A stretch of 64,000 bases of DNA from Crocinitomicaceae bacterium (GCA_024643725.1 JAHEMJ010000013.1:139556-203555), one strand, 5' to 3'. Shown: positions 16,496-26,144, counted from the stretch's first letter. Numbers and translations: made by a program. The notes: generated by a model from the sequence alone, not told the origin.

Positions 16496-17480
16496 ATTCC
16501 TCCTTTCCGCTATACTGTTGAGTATACTGTTACAGAGCAGTGCTCGAAAAGCAGAAAAACTGACTTGGGGATTTTTTGGACACCAACGCATCAATCGCAT
16601 TGCCGTTTTTACTTTACCGGCACCTATGTTCGGATTTTATAAAGAACACATTGAATTTCTGACAGATCATGCCGTCGATCCCGACAAGCGTCGCTATGCA
16701 GTAGAAGGAGAAGCGCAATGTCATTACATTGACTTAGATCACTATTACAAACATGGTGAAAATCCATTTGAGCTTATCCCCAGACGTTGGAAAGACGCCG
16801 TGGAAAAATATTCCGAAGACACCTTGCAAGCTTATGGGATTGTTCCTTGGCACATCGTTCAAATGAAGTACCGTTTGCAAAAAGCATTCGAAGCAAAAAA
16901 TGTCGACTTGATTTTGAAATACTCAGCAGATATCGGACATTACATTGGAGATGCGCACGTTCCCTTGCACACGACAGAAAATTACAATGGACAATTAACT
17001 GGACAACGTGGCATTCATGGACTTTGGGAGAGTCGTTTGGTAGAAATCAACGCAGAGGATTACGATTATTTCGTCTCAAAAATCAAGTACATTTCAAACG
17101 TGCAAGATTACGCCTGGGAAGCTGTAAAAGCCTCTCACCTAGCCTTAGACTCCGTTTTACGCATGGAAAAGGAACTTTCCGCTGAATTTCCAGCGGATAA
17201 AAAGTATAGCTTTGAACAACGTGGCAACACGACTATTTCCGTATACTCAAAAGAGTTTTGTGCTGCTTATCACCAACGCTTGAATGGAATGGTGGAACGA
17301 CGACTTCGTCAAGCAATCCTTTCCGTCGGATGTATTTGGTACACCGCGTGGGTGGATGCTGGTCAACCCGACTTAACTAAGCTGCAAGCGGTTCCTCCTT
17401 CTCCTGAGCTGTTAAAAGAATTCGCGGATTTGGATGCACATTTTCACAACGACAAGCATTTTGGTAGAATCTGCGACTAA
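16473..17480 (+). CDS. Secreted zinc-dependent phospholipase C / S1-P1 nuclease-like protein
   Basis: This 335-residue protein starts with a signal peptide (about 1-25, RFLLSAILLSILLQSSA). Metal-ligand patterns of the S1/P1 nuclease and zinc-dependent phospholipase C superfamily follow: WGFFGHQRINRIAV, TDHAVDPDKR, CHYIDLDHY and the core HYIGDAHVPLHTTENYNG. Together these suggest a trinuclear zinc site acting on phosphodiesters outside the cytoplasm. The start overlaps comB by 23 bases; a later start would remove the signal peptide, so the overlap is accepted. Whether the substrate is nucleic acid or phospholipid cannot be decided from the sequence. Confidence 0.85.
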   Translation: MVNWFNYRFLLSAILLSILLQSSARKAEKLTWGFFGHQRINRIAVFTLPAPMFGFYKEHIEFLTDHAVDPDKRRYAVEGEAQCHYIDLDHYYKHGENPFELIPRRWKDAVEKYSEDTLQAYGIVPWHIVQMKYRLQKAFEAKNVDLILKYSADIGHYIGDAHVPLHTTENYNGQLTGQRGIHGLWESRLVEINAEDYDYFVSKIKYISNVQDYAWEAVKASHLALDSVLRMEKELSAEFPADKKYSFEQRGNTTISVYSKEFCAAYHQRLNGMVERRLRQAILSVGCIWYTAWVDAGQPDLTKLQAVPPSPELLKEFADLDAHFHNDKHFGRICD

Positions 17481-17527
17481 TAAATGGCTAAATTCCCAAA
17501 TGTATCATTCGTTCATTTGAACGCTGT

Positions 17528-19210
17528 TTAACTCAAACTACGGTAACGAATGCGTTTTGGACCAGCGTCGCCAAGTCGTTTACGTCGATTTTCTTCGTAT
17601 TCTGAATAACTACCTTCAAACCAATATACTTGAGAATCTCCTTCGAATGCGAGGATATGTGTACAAATTCGATCCAAGAACCAACGGTCGTGGGAAATAA
17701 CCACCGCACAGCCAGCGAAGTTCTCGATTCCTTCTTCCAGAGCACGAAGCGTATTCACATCGATGTCATTTGTTGGCTCATCGAGTAAAAGAACGTTCGC
17801 TTCTGTTTTCAAAGTCATGGCTAAATGCAATCGATTTCTTTCTCCACCAGAAAGTACACCCACCTTTTTATTCTGATCAGCCCCAATGAAATTGAACTTA
17901 CCCAAATAGGCACGAGAATTGATTTTCTGATTTCCGATTTCAACGTATTCAAGTCCGTTCGATACCACGTCAAACACCGTCTTATCCGGATGAATGTCCT
18001 TGTGTGTTTGATCCACGTATCCAATCTGAACCGTTTCTCCAACCGTAAATTCACCATGATCCGGCTGAAGTTCATTCATTATCATTTTGAAAATCGTTGT
18101 TTTTCCTGCTCCATTTGGACCGATGACACCAACGATTCCTGCAGGTGGTAATTTGAAATTCAAATCATCATACAACAATTTATCGCCAAAGGCTTTCCCA
18201 ACGTGCACCGCATCGATGACATTGTTTCCAAGTCGTGGACCATTTGGAATTGGGATTTCCAATTTTGCTTCTTTTTCACGTGCATCCTCCGACAACATTT
18301 TGTCGTAATTCTGCAAACGTGCTTTACTCTTCGCTTGTCGCGCCTTTGGATTCATGCGAACCCATTCCAACTCGCGTGCTAACATTTTTTGACGCTTCGA
18401 TTCAGACTTCTCCTCTTCTTTTAAGCGATTTCCTTTTTGCTCCAACCATGAAGAGTAATTTCCTTTCCAAGGAATTCCTTCTCCACGATCGAGTTCAAGA
18501 ATCCAACCAGCTACATTATCTAAGAAATATCGGTCGTGGGTCACGGCGATAACTGTTCCCTTGTATTGTTGTAAATGCTGTTCTAACCAATCAATTGATT
18601 CTGCATCCAAGTGGTTGGTTGGCTCATCGAGTAATAAGATATCTGGATTTTGCAACAACAATCGGCAAAGCGCAACACGGCGTTTCTCTCCACCGGAAAG
18701 TGTACTAATTAACTGGTCATCTGGCGGACAACGCAAGGCATCCATCGCGCGATCGAGTTTGGTGTCCAATTCCCAAGCGTCCAAGGCATCAATACGGTCT
18801 TGAACTTCACCTTGACGCGCAATCAATTTGTCCATTTTATCCGGATCGTTCAAGATTTCTTCGTCCATGAAAGCAGCATTGATTTCCTCGTATTCTTTCA
18901 AGGCATCTACCGTTTCTTGCGCACCTTCCATCACGACTTCTTTCACGGTTTTATTTAGGTCCAAGTCCGGTTCTTGTGCCAAATATCCCACGGTGTATCC
19001 TGGAGAAAAAACCACGTCGCCTTGATAGGAAGGATCAAGTCCGGCGATGATTTTCATTACGGTAGACTTTCCAGAACCATTCAAACCGATGATTCCGATT
19101 TTCGCTCCGTAGTAGAAGGATAAATAAATGTTTTTGATGATTTGTTTGCCTAGTGGTGTCGTTTTGGACACGCCCACCATGGAGAATATGATTTTTTTAT
19201 CGTCTGACAT
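17528..19210 (-). CDS. ettA: Energy-dependent translational throttle protein EttA (ABC-F ATPase)
   Basis: EttA is a soluble ABC-F protein that binds the ribosomal E site and gates entry into elongation depending on ATP/ADP level. The 560-residue length matches the family. Two ATPase domains are visible: GLNGSGKST near residue 42 with LSGGEKRR and LLLDEPTNHLD, then GPNGAGKTT near residue 365 with LSGGERNR and LLLDEPTNDID. The linker and arm region (MARELEWVRMNPKARQAKSKAR-like, about residues 270-310) is the EttA signature. It is a single-gene unit with a TAATTTTG box upstream. Confidence 0.95.
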   Translation of the reverse strand: MSDDKKIIFSMVGVSKTTPLGKQIIKNIYLSFYYGAKIGIIGLNGSGKSTVMKIIAGLDPSYQGDVVFSPGYTVGYLAQEPDLDLNKTVKEVVMEGAQETVDALKEYEEINAAFMDEEILNDPDKMDKLIARQGEVQDRIDALDAWELDTKLDRAMDALRCPPDDQLISTLSGGEKRRVALCRLLLQNPDILLLDEPTNHLDAESIDWLEQHLQQYKGTVIAVTHDRYFLDNVAGWILELDRGEGIPWKGNYSSWLEQKGNRLKEEEKSESKRQKMLARELEWVRMNPKARQAKSKARLQNYDKMLSEDAREKEAKLEIPIPNGPRLGNNVIDAVHVGKAFGDKLLYDDLNFKLPPAGIVGVIGPNGAGKTTIFKMIMNELQPDHGEFTVGETVQIGYVDQTHKDIHPDKTVFDVVSNGLEYVEIGNQKINSRAYLGKFNFIGADQNKKVGVLSGGERNRLHLAMTLKTEANVLLLDEPTNDIDVNTLRALEEGIENFAGCAVVISHDRWFLDRICTHILAFEGDSQVYWFEGSYSEYEENRRKRLGDAGPKRIRYRSLS

Positions 19211-19229
19211 TGAACTTTATTTTTTTTTG

Positions 19230-19237
19230 CAAAATTA
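19230..19237 (-). promoter_or_regulatory. -7 box TAATTTTG of ettA
   Basis: This is an exact reverse-strand TAnnTTTG match 20-27 bases before the ettA ATG. Confidence 0.5.
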
Positions 19238-19257
19238 CGTTTTAAACCCTGATCTTT

Positions 19258-20847
19258 TTATTTATCCAACTTCACTTTGTCGTATTCATTGCTATTTAAA
19301 ATTTGAATCGCACGTTGAAGAATCTCATTGGACTCATTGTAAATTTGAAACATTTCATTTGTGCCCCACATATCCGAAGCGATGGAAGATTTCAAGCGCA
19401 ATTTGATTAAATGCTCACTTGTTTTGTAGTCTTTTTCATTGAAAATCAGCGCTGGATCTTCCTTCTTCACATAGTCAAAGAACGCATCCATAAAGGCTTG
19501 ATCACATTGAAAATTACTTTTAAACACTTCGAAGGTTGGGTATTTTTCCTTCAAACTTGCTCGTTGTTCATTGACATACTTAAATGAAAAATTATTCAAA
19601 TGTCCACCTTGTACCAATTCACCAAAATACTTTGAGTTTTCTGTCGTATCCAAGGGAACAAAGAAATCTGGCATGATACCACCACCACCGTAAACGGTGC
19701 GATGTGTTTTCAACGTTTCGAATTTCAACGAATCCGGCATTTTAATCGAGTCTGCGTGAATGAACTCCCCATTCAAAAAGCGTTGTGTGATGTCCTTGCG
19801 GTATGTTTCCGTGTCATCGTATGGTTTTTGAATAAAACGTCCTGTTGGTGTATAATAACGCGCAATGGTTAAACGGATTTCTGATCCATCAGACAGCGGC
19901 ATTGGACGTTGAACCAAGCCTTTGCCGTAGGTTCTTCTCCCAACGATTAATCCTCGGTCCCAATCTTGAATGGACCCTGATAGAATTTCACTCGCACTTG
20001 CACTGTATTCATCGGTCAACAAAATCAATTTTCCAGACTCAAAGGAACCTTTTCTTCCTGCACGCAAGTTACTACGTGGCTGTGCGCGTCCTTCCGAGTA
20101 AACGACCAATTTATCTCCGGACAAAAATTCATCCGCTAACTTGTGCGCTTGATCCAAAAGTCCACCGCCATTCCCTTGCAAGTCGAAGACCAAGTTTTTC
20201 ATTCCTTGCGCTTTCAATTCCGTCATCGCTTTTAGTACTTCATCCATCGTTGTTCTGGAAAAACTATTGAGTTTAATGTAACCCGTTTCTTTGTTCAACA
20301 TGTATGATGCATCCACCGAGTAAACAGGAATTTTATCTCGCGTCACGGTGTATTCAATGATTTTATTTCCTTTTCGACGAACGGTGATTTTCACTTTCGT
20401 TCCTAGTTCACCCATTAATTTGGTGCGCACATCCTGATTTTTCAATCCGACACCTGCAATTTTCGCTTCATCCACTGCAATGATTTGATCACCAGGAAGA
20501 ATGCCCAGTTTTTCCGAAGGCCCACCAGGAATCGTCGCTACCACATGTAAAGTATCCTTCATGATTTGAAAACGAATCCCAATACCGACAAAACTTCCAT
20601 TAATCGTTGACTGCGCCTCGTTCATCTCCTCTGCAGGGATGTATGTGGAGTGTGGATCCAATTTCTCCAGCATGGCAATAATCGCTTCCTCTGTCAGTTC
20701 TTTCCCATTGACAGGATCGACATAAAAACGGAGGATATTGTCCATCACTTCATCGAATTTCTGAGAGGTACTGCGTTCAGACGGATCAAATTGACTGAAT
20801 CCAAAAAAGGGAATGCAAAAGAGGAGAAAAGCGAAAAACTGTTTCAT
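19258..20847 (-). CDS. S41 family C-terminal processing peptidase
   Basis: This 529-residue periplasmic serine protease of the CtpA/Prc family starts with a signal peptide (KQFFAFLLFCIPFFGFSQ). A PDZ domain occupies about residues 85-170 (GSFVGIGIRF, GDQIIAVDEAKIAGV). The catalytic core contains LQGNGGGLLDQA, the nucleophile-containing DEYSASASEILSG and the general-base lysine in RRTYGKGLVQ. The C-terminal 150 residues are of the longer S41 type common in Bacteroidota. It would trim C-termini of exported proteins; the targets are unknown. The upstream TATTTTTG box (20,873-20,880) supports a stand-alone unit. Confidence 0.94.
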   Translation of the reverse strand: MKQFFAFLLFCIPFFGFSQFDPSERSTSQKFDEVMDNILRFYVDPVNGKELTEEAIIAMLEKLDPHSTYIPAEEMNEAQSTINGSFVGIGIRFQIMKDTLHVVATIPGGPSEKLGILPGDQIIAVDEAKIAGVGLKNQDVRTKLMGELGTKVKITVRRKGNKIIEYTVTRDKIPVYSVDASYMLNKETGYIKLNSFSRTTMDEVLKAMTELKAQGMKNLVFDLQGNGGGLLDQAHKLADEFLSGDKLVVYSEGRAQPRSNLRAGRKGSFESGKLILLTDEYSASASEILSGSIQDWDRGLIVGRRTYGKGLVQRPMPLSDGSEIRLTIARYYTPTGRFIQKPYDDTETYRKDITQRFLNGEFIHADSIKMPDSLKFETLKTHRTVYGGGGIMPDFFVPLDTTENSKYFGELVQGGHLNNFSFKYVNEQRASLKEKYPTFEVFKSNFQCDQAFMDAFFDYVKKEDPALIFNEKDYKTSEHLIKLRLKSSIASDMWGTNEMFQIYNESNEILQRAIQILNSNEYDKVKLDK

Positions 20848-20872
20848 GGGTTCTGTTTTAGTAAGAGAAAAA

Positions 20873-20880
20873 CAAAAATA
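20873..20880 (-). promoter_or_regulatory. -7 box TATTTTTG of the S41 peptidase gene
   Basis: This is an exact reverse-strand consensus match 26-33 bases upstream of the peptidase ATG. Confidence 0.45.
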
Positions 20881-20911
20881 ACAACTCCTTCGGATGATTC
20901 CGCAGAAACAT

Positions 20912-20919
20912 TAACTTTG
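20912..20919 (+). promoter_or_regulatory. -7 box TAACTTTG of the DUF2459 gene
   Basis: This is an exact match 24-31 bases upstream of the ATG at 20,943. It is divergent from the peptidase promoter 32 bases away. Confidence 0.5.
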
Positions 20920-20942
20920 TTTGAAAGAATTTCTCGAAATCC

Positions 20943-21674
20943 ATGAAAAAAATAAAAAACGCCCGAACAAAAATTTTCCTTAGGAAAACTGGACGTTTAT
21001 TGAGTACGATTTCCAAGTGGTTTTCGATTCTTCTCTTTAGCTACCTCTGCATCTATTTTTTCCTGGCTTTTGTCCTTTCTCGCATCACCGTTGAAGGAAA
21101 AAACGACAAACAAGCCTCCATTAAAATCTACTTAATGAAGTCAGGCGTTCACACTGATTTTGTGGTGCCGATTAAAAACGACATCGTTGATTGGACCACC
21201 TATTTCCCTAGAGAGAATACAGGATTCAAGGATACAACGACAAAATTAATTGCCATTGGTTGGGGGGATAAGAATTTCTACATGAATACACCCGAATGGG
21301 CAGATTTAACGGTTAAAACCGCTGTTTCAGCCATGACCGGACTTGGTTCTTCCGCGATTCACGCGACGTATCACTACGACATCCTCAGTGATCGTCCAAT
21401 CGTTCAACTTTACCTCTCTCGGAAACAATACCAGGAACTAGCTCAATACATTCAACAGCAGTTGGTTCGGACAAAAGATAATCGAACGGTATACCTTCCA
21501 GCAAGAAACAAAAAAGTCGTCAGCGGTAACGATGCATTTTATGCTGCACATAATCGATACAGCATGTTATTAACCTGCAATTCATGGATTAACCGTGGAT
21601 TAAAAGCATGTCACAAGCGAGCATGTTTGTGGACACCATTCGCAGGAGGAATTTTTTATCAATATGGGAAATAG
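20943..21674 (+). CDS. DUF2459 / TIGR02117 family membrane-anchored protein
   Basis: This 243-residue protein has a basic N-terminus and one transmembrane helix (about residues 20-46), then a periplasmic domain. The domain starts with SIKIYLMKSGVHTDFVVPIKN and continues with IGWGDKNFYMNTPEWADL and LLTCNSWINRGLKACHKRACLW, the block pattern of the TIGR02117/DUF2459 family. Conserved His, Cys and Asn residues in these blocks recall papain-like (NlpC/P60-type) amidases, but no activity is established. Its last 11 bases overlap the next gene, so the two are probably translated together. Confidence 0.85.
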   Translation: MKKIKNARTKIFLRKTGRLLSTISKWFSILLFSYLCIYFFLAFVLSRITVEGKNDKQASIKIYLMKSGVHTDFVVPIKNDIVDWTTYFPRENTGFKDTTTKLIAIGWGDKNFYMNTPEWADLTVKTAVSAMTGLGSSAIHATYHYDILSDRPIVQLYLSRKQYQELAQYIQQQLVRTKDNRTVYLPARNKKVVSGNDAFYAAHNRYSMLLTCNSWINRGLKACHKRACLWTPFAGGIFYQYGK

Positions 21675-22518
21675 AATCGTTCTCGTTTTTCTTTTTTTCA
21701 TTTGGACCGTTTATTCATTTGGACAAACCACAGCCATGGATTCAAGCTATCGATTTATCGTTTTCATCAATGGAAACAGAGGTCCAAAAGCCAATCACGA
21801 AACGACTGACAATCGTCTACACGAAAAAGATCCAACGGGATATTGGTACAGCATCGACGATAGTATCGCCAAGCGATTTCCCGGCGTGAAGCCCTTGTAT
21901 TTCGATGGACATCATCCAGCATCCACGTCCCAGCACCGAACGGAATTCAACTTTGCGAGCTCTTATTTCCTTTCCCGTTTTTGTTGGATTTCCAAACGAA
22001 GTCGATGGGTGTTGAATAAACGACCGAATCCAGAAGGATTTCAACTACGTGTAAACAACGGACAAATTGCAGGAGAAAATCTGTTGACTTACTTGGAAAA
22101 GAATCAAATTCCTTTGGAAAAAGTGACCATAGATTTCGTTTGTCACAGCATGGGATACGCCTATGCATTGGGGATGTTCGACGCGTTAAAGTCCAAGGTT
22201 CAGTTTGGGAAATTCCTCATTTTATCGCCTGAAAATGCAAGCGCACAAGGACGGGATTGGAATTACTTCGACGAAATTTGGCAGTATGGTGCCCGTGCGG
22301 ACGACAAGGAATCCGATGCCATCTGTTACCAAGATGGAATTGCACCACAAGTGGCTGTGCCCGGAATCGAATCCCTTGACCCGAAGAAAGGTGGACGCAT
22401 CTACATTCCAAAAAATTGGCCCAAATCGAAAAAAGGCTTTATTAAAAGTCACCACCTGTTGTATTACCAATGGTTTCACGAAATCAAACCGGGGGACAGA
22501 GGTTATTTTCAATTGTAG
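21664..22518 (+). CDS. Secreted alpha/beta-hydrolase-like protein (CHSMG motif)
   Basis: This 284-residue protein starts with a signal peptide (RIVLVFLFFIWTVYSFGQ). No close family was recognised. The central part has FVCHSMGYAYALGM, close to the lipase/esterase nucleophile elbow GHSMG with Cys in place of the first Gly, so an alpha/beta-hydrolase fold is plausible. The opening strand FIVFINGNRGPKANHET resembles a lipase oxyanion loop, and the HHLLYYQWFHEI near the C-terminus could supply the catalytic His. A Ser-Asp/Glu-His triad is inference. It overlaps the DUF2459 gene by 11 bases and ends a two-gene unit. Confidence 0.65.
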   Translation: MGNRIVLVFLFFIWTVYSFGQTTAMDSSYRFIVFINGNRGPKANHETTDNRLHEKDPTGYWYSIDDSIAKRFPGVKPLYFDGHHPASTSQHRTEFNFASSYFLSRFCWISKRSRWVLNKRPNPEGFQLRVNNGQIAGENLLTYLEKNQIPLEKVTIDFVCHSMGYAYALGMFDALKSKVQFGKFLILSPENASAQGRDWNYFDEIWQYGARADDKESDAICYQDGIAPQVAVPGIESLDPKKGGRIYIPKNWPKSKKGFIKSHHLLYYQWFHEIKPGDRGYFQL

Positions 22519-22616
22519 TTTCAGTAAAAAGTAAACGTTAAACATTGTTCATAGCCTGTGGAGAAATTCCTAGGTCAATCCAATGGACAGTCCGTCCATG
22601 AATTCCCGAAATTACG

Positions 22617-22624
22617 TAACTTTG
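22617..22624 (+). promoter_or_regulatory. -7 box TAACTTTG of murB
   Basis: This is an exact consensus match ending seven bases before the chosen ATG (22,631). Because it lies inside the longer possible reading frame from 22,583, it decides the start. Confidence 0.55.
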
Positions 22625-22630
22625 AATCCG

Positions 22631-23638
22631 ATGATTCAGACTAATTTCGACCTCCAATCTGTCAACACCTTTGGCATTTCCGTAAAAGCGAAAATTTTCG
22701 CCGCGTTTTCTTCCATGGAAGAGCTTTCCGAATTGTTGAAGCAATTCCCGAATGAAGAACGCTTAATCCTTGGTGGTGGAAGCAATCTATTATTGACGAA
22801 GGACTTTGATGGACTAGTCCTCAAAAACGAAATCAAAGGATTCCGAGTGATCTCCGAAGATGAGCATGAAGTGATCGTGGAAGCTGGAGCAGGAGAAATT
22901 TGGCATGCATTTGTTTTGAAATGCATTGAACAGAATTACAGTGGACTCGAAAACTTAAGTTTAATTCCCGGAAGTGTTGGTGCAAGTCCCATGCAAAACA
23001 TTGGAGCATATGGCGCAGAGATCAAAGATTGTTTTGAATCCTTGCAAGCATATCACATTGCCACTGGAGAAATGCATACGTTTGACAAGGCAGCCTGCGC
23101 ATTTGGCTACCGAGAAAGCGTCTTTAAAAACAAGGTGAAAGGACAATATGTGATATGTGCTGTTTCCTTTCGACTGAAAAAAAATGCGCATGTAAATACC
23201 TCCTATGGAGCGATTTCATCAGAATTGGAAAAACAAGGAATTGCCAATCCAAGTATTCGCGATGTCAGTAACGCTGTGATTTCCATTAGACAATCAAAAC
23301 TACCGGACCCAAAAGTCATTGGAAACGCTGGAAGTTTTTTCAAGAATCCAATTGTAGCGAATTCCGTGTATGAATCAATTAAAGCGCAACACCCAGAAGC
23401 ACCGTTTTATCCTGTGGATGACAAACATGGGAAATTAGCGGCAGGCTGGTTGATTGAACAAGCTGGCTGGAAAGGCAAAACCATTGACACATATGGCGTA
23501 CACAAACTACAAGCTTTGGTGTTGGTGAATTACGGAGGAAGTACAGGAAATCAAATCTATGACTTATCTTCGCAGATCATTGCGGACATTGAAACGAAGT
23601 TTGGTGTCACACTGGAAAGAGAAGTCAACATATTGTAA
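22631..23638 (+). CDS. murB: UDP-N-acetylmuramate dehydrogenase
   Basis: MurB reduces UDP-GlcNAc-enolpyruvate to UDP-MurNAc with NADPH and FAD, an early step of peptidoglycan synthesis in the cytoplasm. From the ATG at 22,631 the product is 335 residues, near the type I (E. coli-like) length. The N-terminus NFDLQSVNTFGI, the FAD loop LGGGSNLLLTKDFDG, IPGSVGASPMQNIGAYG and the catalytic-Ser block NAGSFFKNP are all present, as is AAGWLIEQAGWKG. A longer frame from 22,583 contains the promoter and is rejected. pheT follows after 23 bases. Confidence 0.96.
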   Translation: MIQTNFDLQSVNTFGISVKAKIFAAFSSMEELSELLKQFPNEERLILGGGSNLLLTKDFDGLVLKNEIKGFRVISEDEHEVIVEAGAGEIWHAFVLKCIEQNYSGLENLSLIPGSVGASPMQNIGAYGAEIKDCFESLQAYHIATGEMHTFDKAACAFGYRESVFKNKVKGQYVICAVSFRLKKNAHVNTSYGAISSELEKQGIANPSIRDVSNAVISIRQSKLPDPKVIGNAGSFFKNPIVANSVYESIKAQHPEAPFYPVDDKHGKLAAGWLIEQAGWKGKTIDTYGVHKLQALVLVNYGGSTGNQIYDLSSQIIADIETKFGVTLEREVNIL

Positions 23639-23661
23639 TAAATAGGCATAGAACAACAGGC

Positions 23662-26106
23662 ATGAAAGTATCATACAACTGGTTAAAAAAATACATTCAA
23701 ACCGATTTAAGTCCGGAAGAACTTGGAAAAGTCTTAACGGATACTGGACTTGAAGTAGAAAGCATCGAAAAAATCGAAGCCATTCAAGGCGGACTTCAAG
23801 GTGTGGTTGTTGGACATGTCCATGCCTGTGAAAAACATCCGGACGCGGATAAATTAAACGTGACAACCGTTTCCATCGGGACAGAAGAATTGCAAATTGT
23901 TTGTGGTGCGCCTAATGTTGCTGCTGGACAAAAAGTAGTCGTAGCGACCGTTGGGACAACGCTTTACCCAAAACCAGATGAAGCTTTTCAAATTAAAAAA
24001 GCGAAAATCAGAGGCGTCGAATCCTTCGGGATGTTGTGTGCAGAAGATGAATTAGGAATTGGACATTCACATGCTGGAATTATTGTATTACCAGAAGATA
24101 CGCCGGTTGGACTAGCTGCAAGTTCTTATTTCGACTTGTCCGATGACTATCAAATTGAAATTGGTTTGACCCCAAACCGCGCAGATGCGATGGGACACAT
24201 TGGTGTGGCGCGAGACATCAAAGCAGCCTTGAATTATCACCAAAAAGCTGGACTCACACTGACGTTGCCGACGGTTCAAATGCCTGCCGTTACTGGAAAC
24301 CTTCCCATTTCTGTAGAAATTGACAATCAAACGGATTGTTTGCGTTATTGCGGTGTCAGTATGACGGATGTCAACGTAGCACCTTCACCAGAATGGTTGC
24401 AAAAAGCCTTGCGTTCAGTTGGATTAAATCCAATCAACAATCTTGTCGACATAAGCAATTTTGTCATGCGCGAATTGGGAACGCCTTTGCACATATTTGA
24501 CGCGAAGTCAGTCAACGGGAAAGTAGTTGTCAGAACAGCCAAAGCGGGAGAAGAATTAGAAACATTGGACAACGTCCAACGCAAATTACAAGGATCCGAA
24601 TTGTTGATTGCGAATGCAACGGAAGCAATGTGTATCGCTGGTGTATTTGGCGGGGCTCATTCAGGCGTTAACGAACAAACGACTTCCATCTTTATTGAAT
24701 CAGCGTTATTTGACGCGGTATCCGTGCGCAAGACAGCTCGTATACATGGACTGAACACCGATGCCAGTTTCCGCTTCGAACGTGGAGTGGATCCAACCTT
24801 GACGATGTACGCATTAGAACGCTGCGTTCAGTTAATTCAAGAAGTCGCAGGTGGACAAGTGGCGATGCCAACATTCGATTGGAAAGGAGCGATTCCACAA
24901 GAAAAAACGATAAGTATTTCTTTAAATAGAGTAAATCAATTAATTGGTTGTCAGATCGATAAATCTGATGTCATTTCCATTTTAAAGGACTTAGACATTC
25001 ATGTAACGAATGACAATGGAGACACGTTGGACATACAAATTCCAGCATATCGTGTCGATGTCACACGCGAAGCGGATGTCATTGAAGAAGTTTTACGCAT
25101 CTTTGGATTTAACCTTGTTCCAATTCCGGAAAAATGGAATTTATCCTTGCCGATTGCTCCAAAAATCAACAAAGACCACTGGCAACGTACGATGTCCGAA
25201 TCTTTGGTCGGAAAAGGATATTCAGAGGTCATGAACAACTCCTTGACGAAAAGTGCCTATGTAGCGAACTTGGGAATGAATCAATTGAAAGAAGAACACC
25301 AGGTGCGCATGTTGAATCCCTTGAGTCAAGATTTGGATGTGATGCGTCAATCATTGCTTTATGGACTATTAGAAAACATTGCTCACAATCAAAACCGTCA
25401 ATCTCCGAACCTACGTTTATTCGAATTCGGAAAAACATACGCGAAATACACAAGCGGCTACGTGGAAACGCAGCAATTGATCATCTGTACAACAGGACAA
25501 CGTCATTCAGACAACTGGTTGAGTCCAGAAAAAGGCAAGGACACGCTCACGAGCTACTTTGATTTGAAGGGAGTTTTAGTTGGATTACTGGAACGCCTTG
25601 GTTTCTCATCTAGTCTTCAGGAAAAAGCGTTATCGAATCAACTTTTCGAGGACGGACAAGCCTTCGAAGTTCACAAGAAAACAATGGCAGAAATCGGTTG
25701 GGCGCCAGCGGAACTACTCAACGCATTTGGGATTAAAAATCCAGTTTATTACGCTGTTGTGAACTGGGATTTAGTCATGGACTTGCTGACACGTGTTAAA
25801 ATTGAATACAGTGAATTACCAAAGGCCTTCGCCACAAGACGCGACTTCTCCTTGTTAATTGATCAACAAGTTAGCTTTGCCAGCTTACGTTCAGTGGCAT
25901 TGCAAGCAGACCGTAAAATTTTAAAATCTGTTGGATTGTTTGACGTTTACGAAGGAAAGAACCTAGACAAAGGAAAGAAATCCTATGCACTATCGTTCAT
26001 TCTTCAGGATGGAGACCGTACCCTAACGGATCAAGAAATTGAGGCGTGCATGACAAAAATCCAAGCCAATTTGGAAAAAGAGTGTGGAGCCATCTTAAGA
26101 AATTAA
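23662..26106 (+). CDS. pheT: Phenylalanine--tRNA ligase beta subunit
   Basis: PheT is the beta chain of the alpha2-beta2 synthetase that charges tRNA-Phe. The 814 residues show the full bacterial domain order: the N-terminal KVSYNWLKKYI, an EMAP-type tRNA-binding domain (about 40-150, HVHACEKHPDADKLNVTTV), B3/B4 editing domain, B5 domain, catalytic-like core (FRFERGVDP, LNPLSQDLDVMRQSLLYGLL) and a C-terminal anticodon-binding FDX-ACB domain (SELPKAFATRRDFSLLID). pheS is not adjacent, so the subunit genes are split in this genome. It probably reads through from murB. Confidence 0.97.
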   Translation: MKVSYNWLKKYIQTDLSPEELGKVLTDTGLEVESIEKIEAIQGGLQGVVVGHVHACEKHPDADKLNVTTVSIGTEELQIVCGAPNVAAGQKVVVATVGTTLYPKPDEAFQIKKAKIRGVESFGMLCAEDELGIGHSHAGIIVLPEDTPVGLAASSYFDLSDDYQIEIGLTPNRADAMGHIGVARDIKAALNYHQKAGLTLTLPTVQMPAVTGNLPISVEIDNQTDCLRYCGVSMTDVNVAPSPEWLQKALRSVGLNPINNLVDISNFVMRELGTPLHIFDAKSVNGKVVVRTAKAGEELETLDNVQRKLQGSELLIANATEAMCIAGVFGGAHSGVNEQTTSIFIESALFDAVSVRKTARIHGLNTDASFRFERGVDPTLTMYALERCVQLIQEVAGGQVAMPTFDWKGAIPQEKTISISLNRVNQLIGCQIDKSDVISILKDLDIHVTNDNGDTLDIQIPAYRVDVTREADVIEEVLRIFGFNLVPIPEKWNLSLPIAPKINKDHWQRTMSESLVGKGYSEVMNNSLTKSAYVANLGMNQLKEEHQVRMLNPLSQDLDVMRQSLLYGLLENIAHNQNRQSPNLRLFEFGKTYAKYTSGYVETQQLIICTTGQRHSDNWLSPEKGKDTLTSYFDLKGVLVGLLERLGFSSSLQEKALSNQLFEDGQAFEVHKKTMAEIGWAPAELLNAFGIKNPVYYAVVNWDLVMDLLTRVKIEYSELPKAFATRRDFSLLIDQQVSFASLRSVALQADRKILKSVGLFDVYEGKNLDKGKKSYALSFILQDGDRTLTDQEIEACMTKIQANLEKECGAILRN

Positions 26107-26144
26107 GACTTCCATTACGAGAAAAAAATCGAGAAATATCGGGA

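Noticed and set aside
17481-17527. CAAATG / CATTTG inverted repeat between the S1/P1-like gene and ettA.
   Set aside because: The stem is only six base pairs, with no T-run; too weak to call a terminator or operator.
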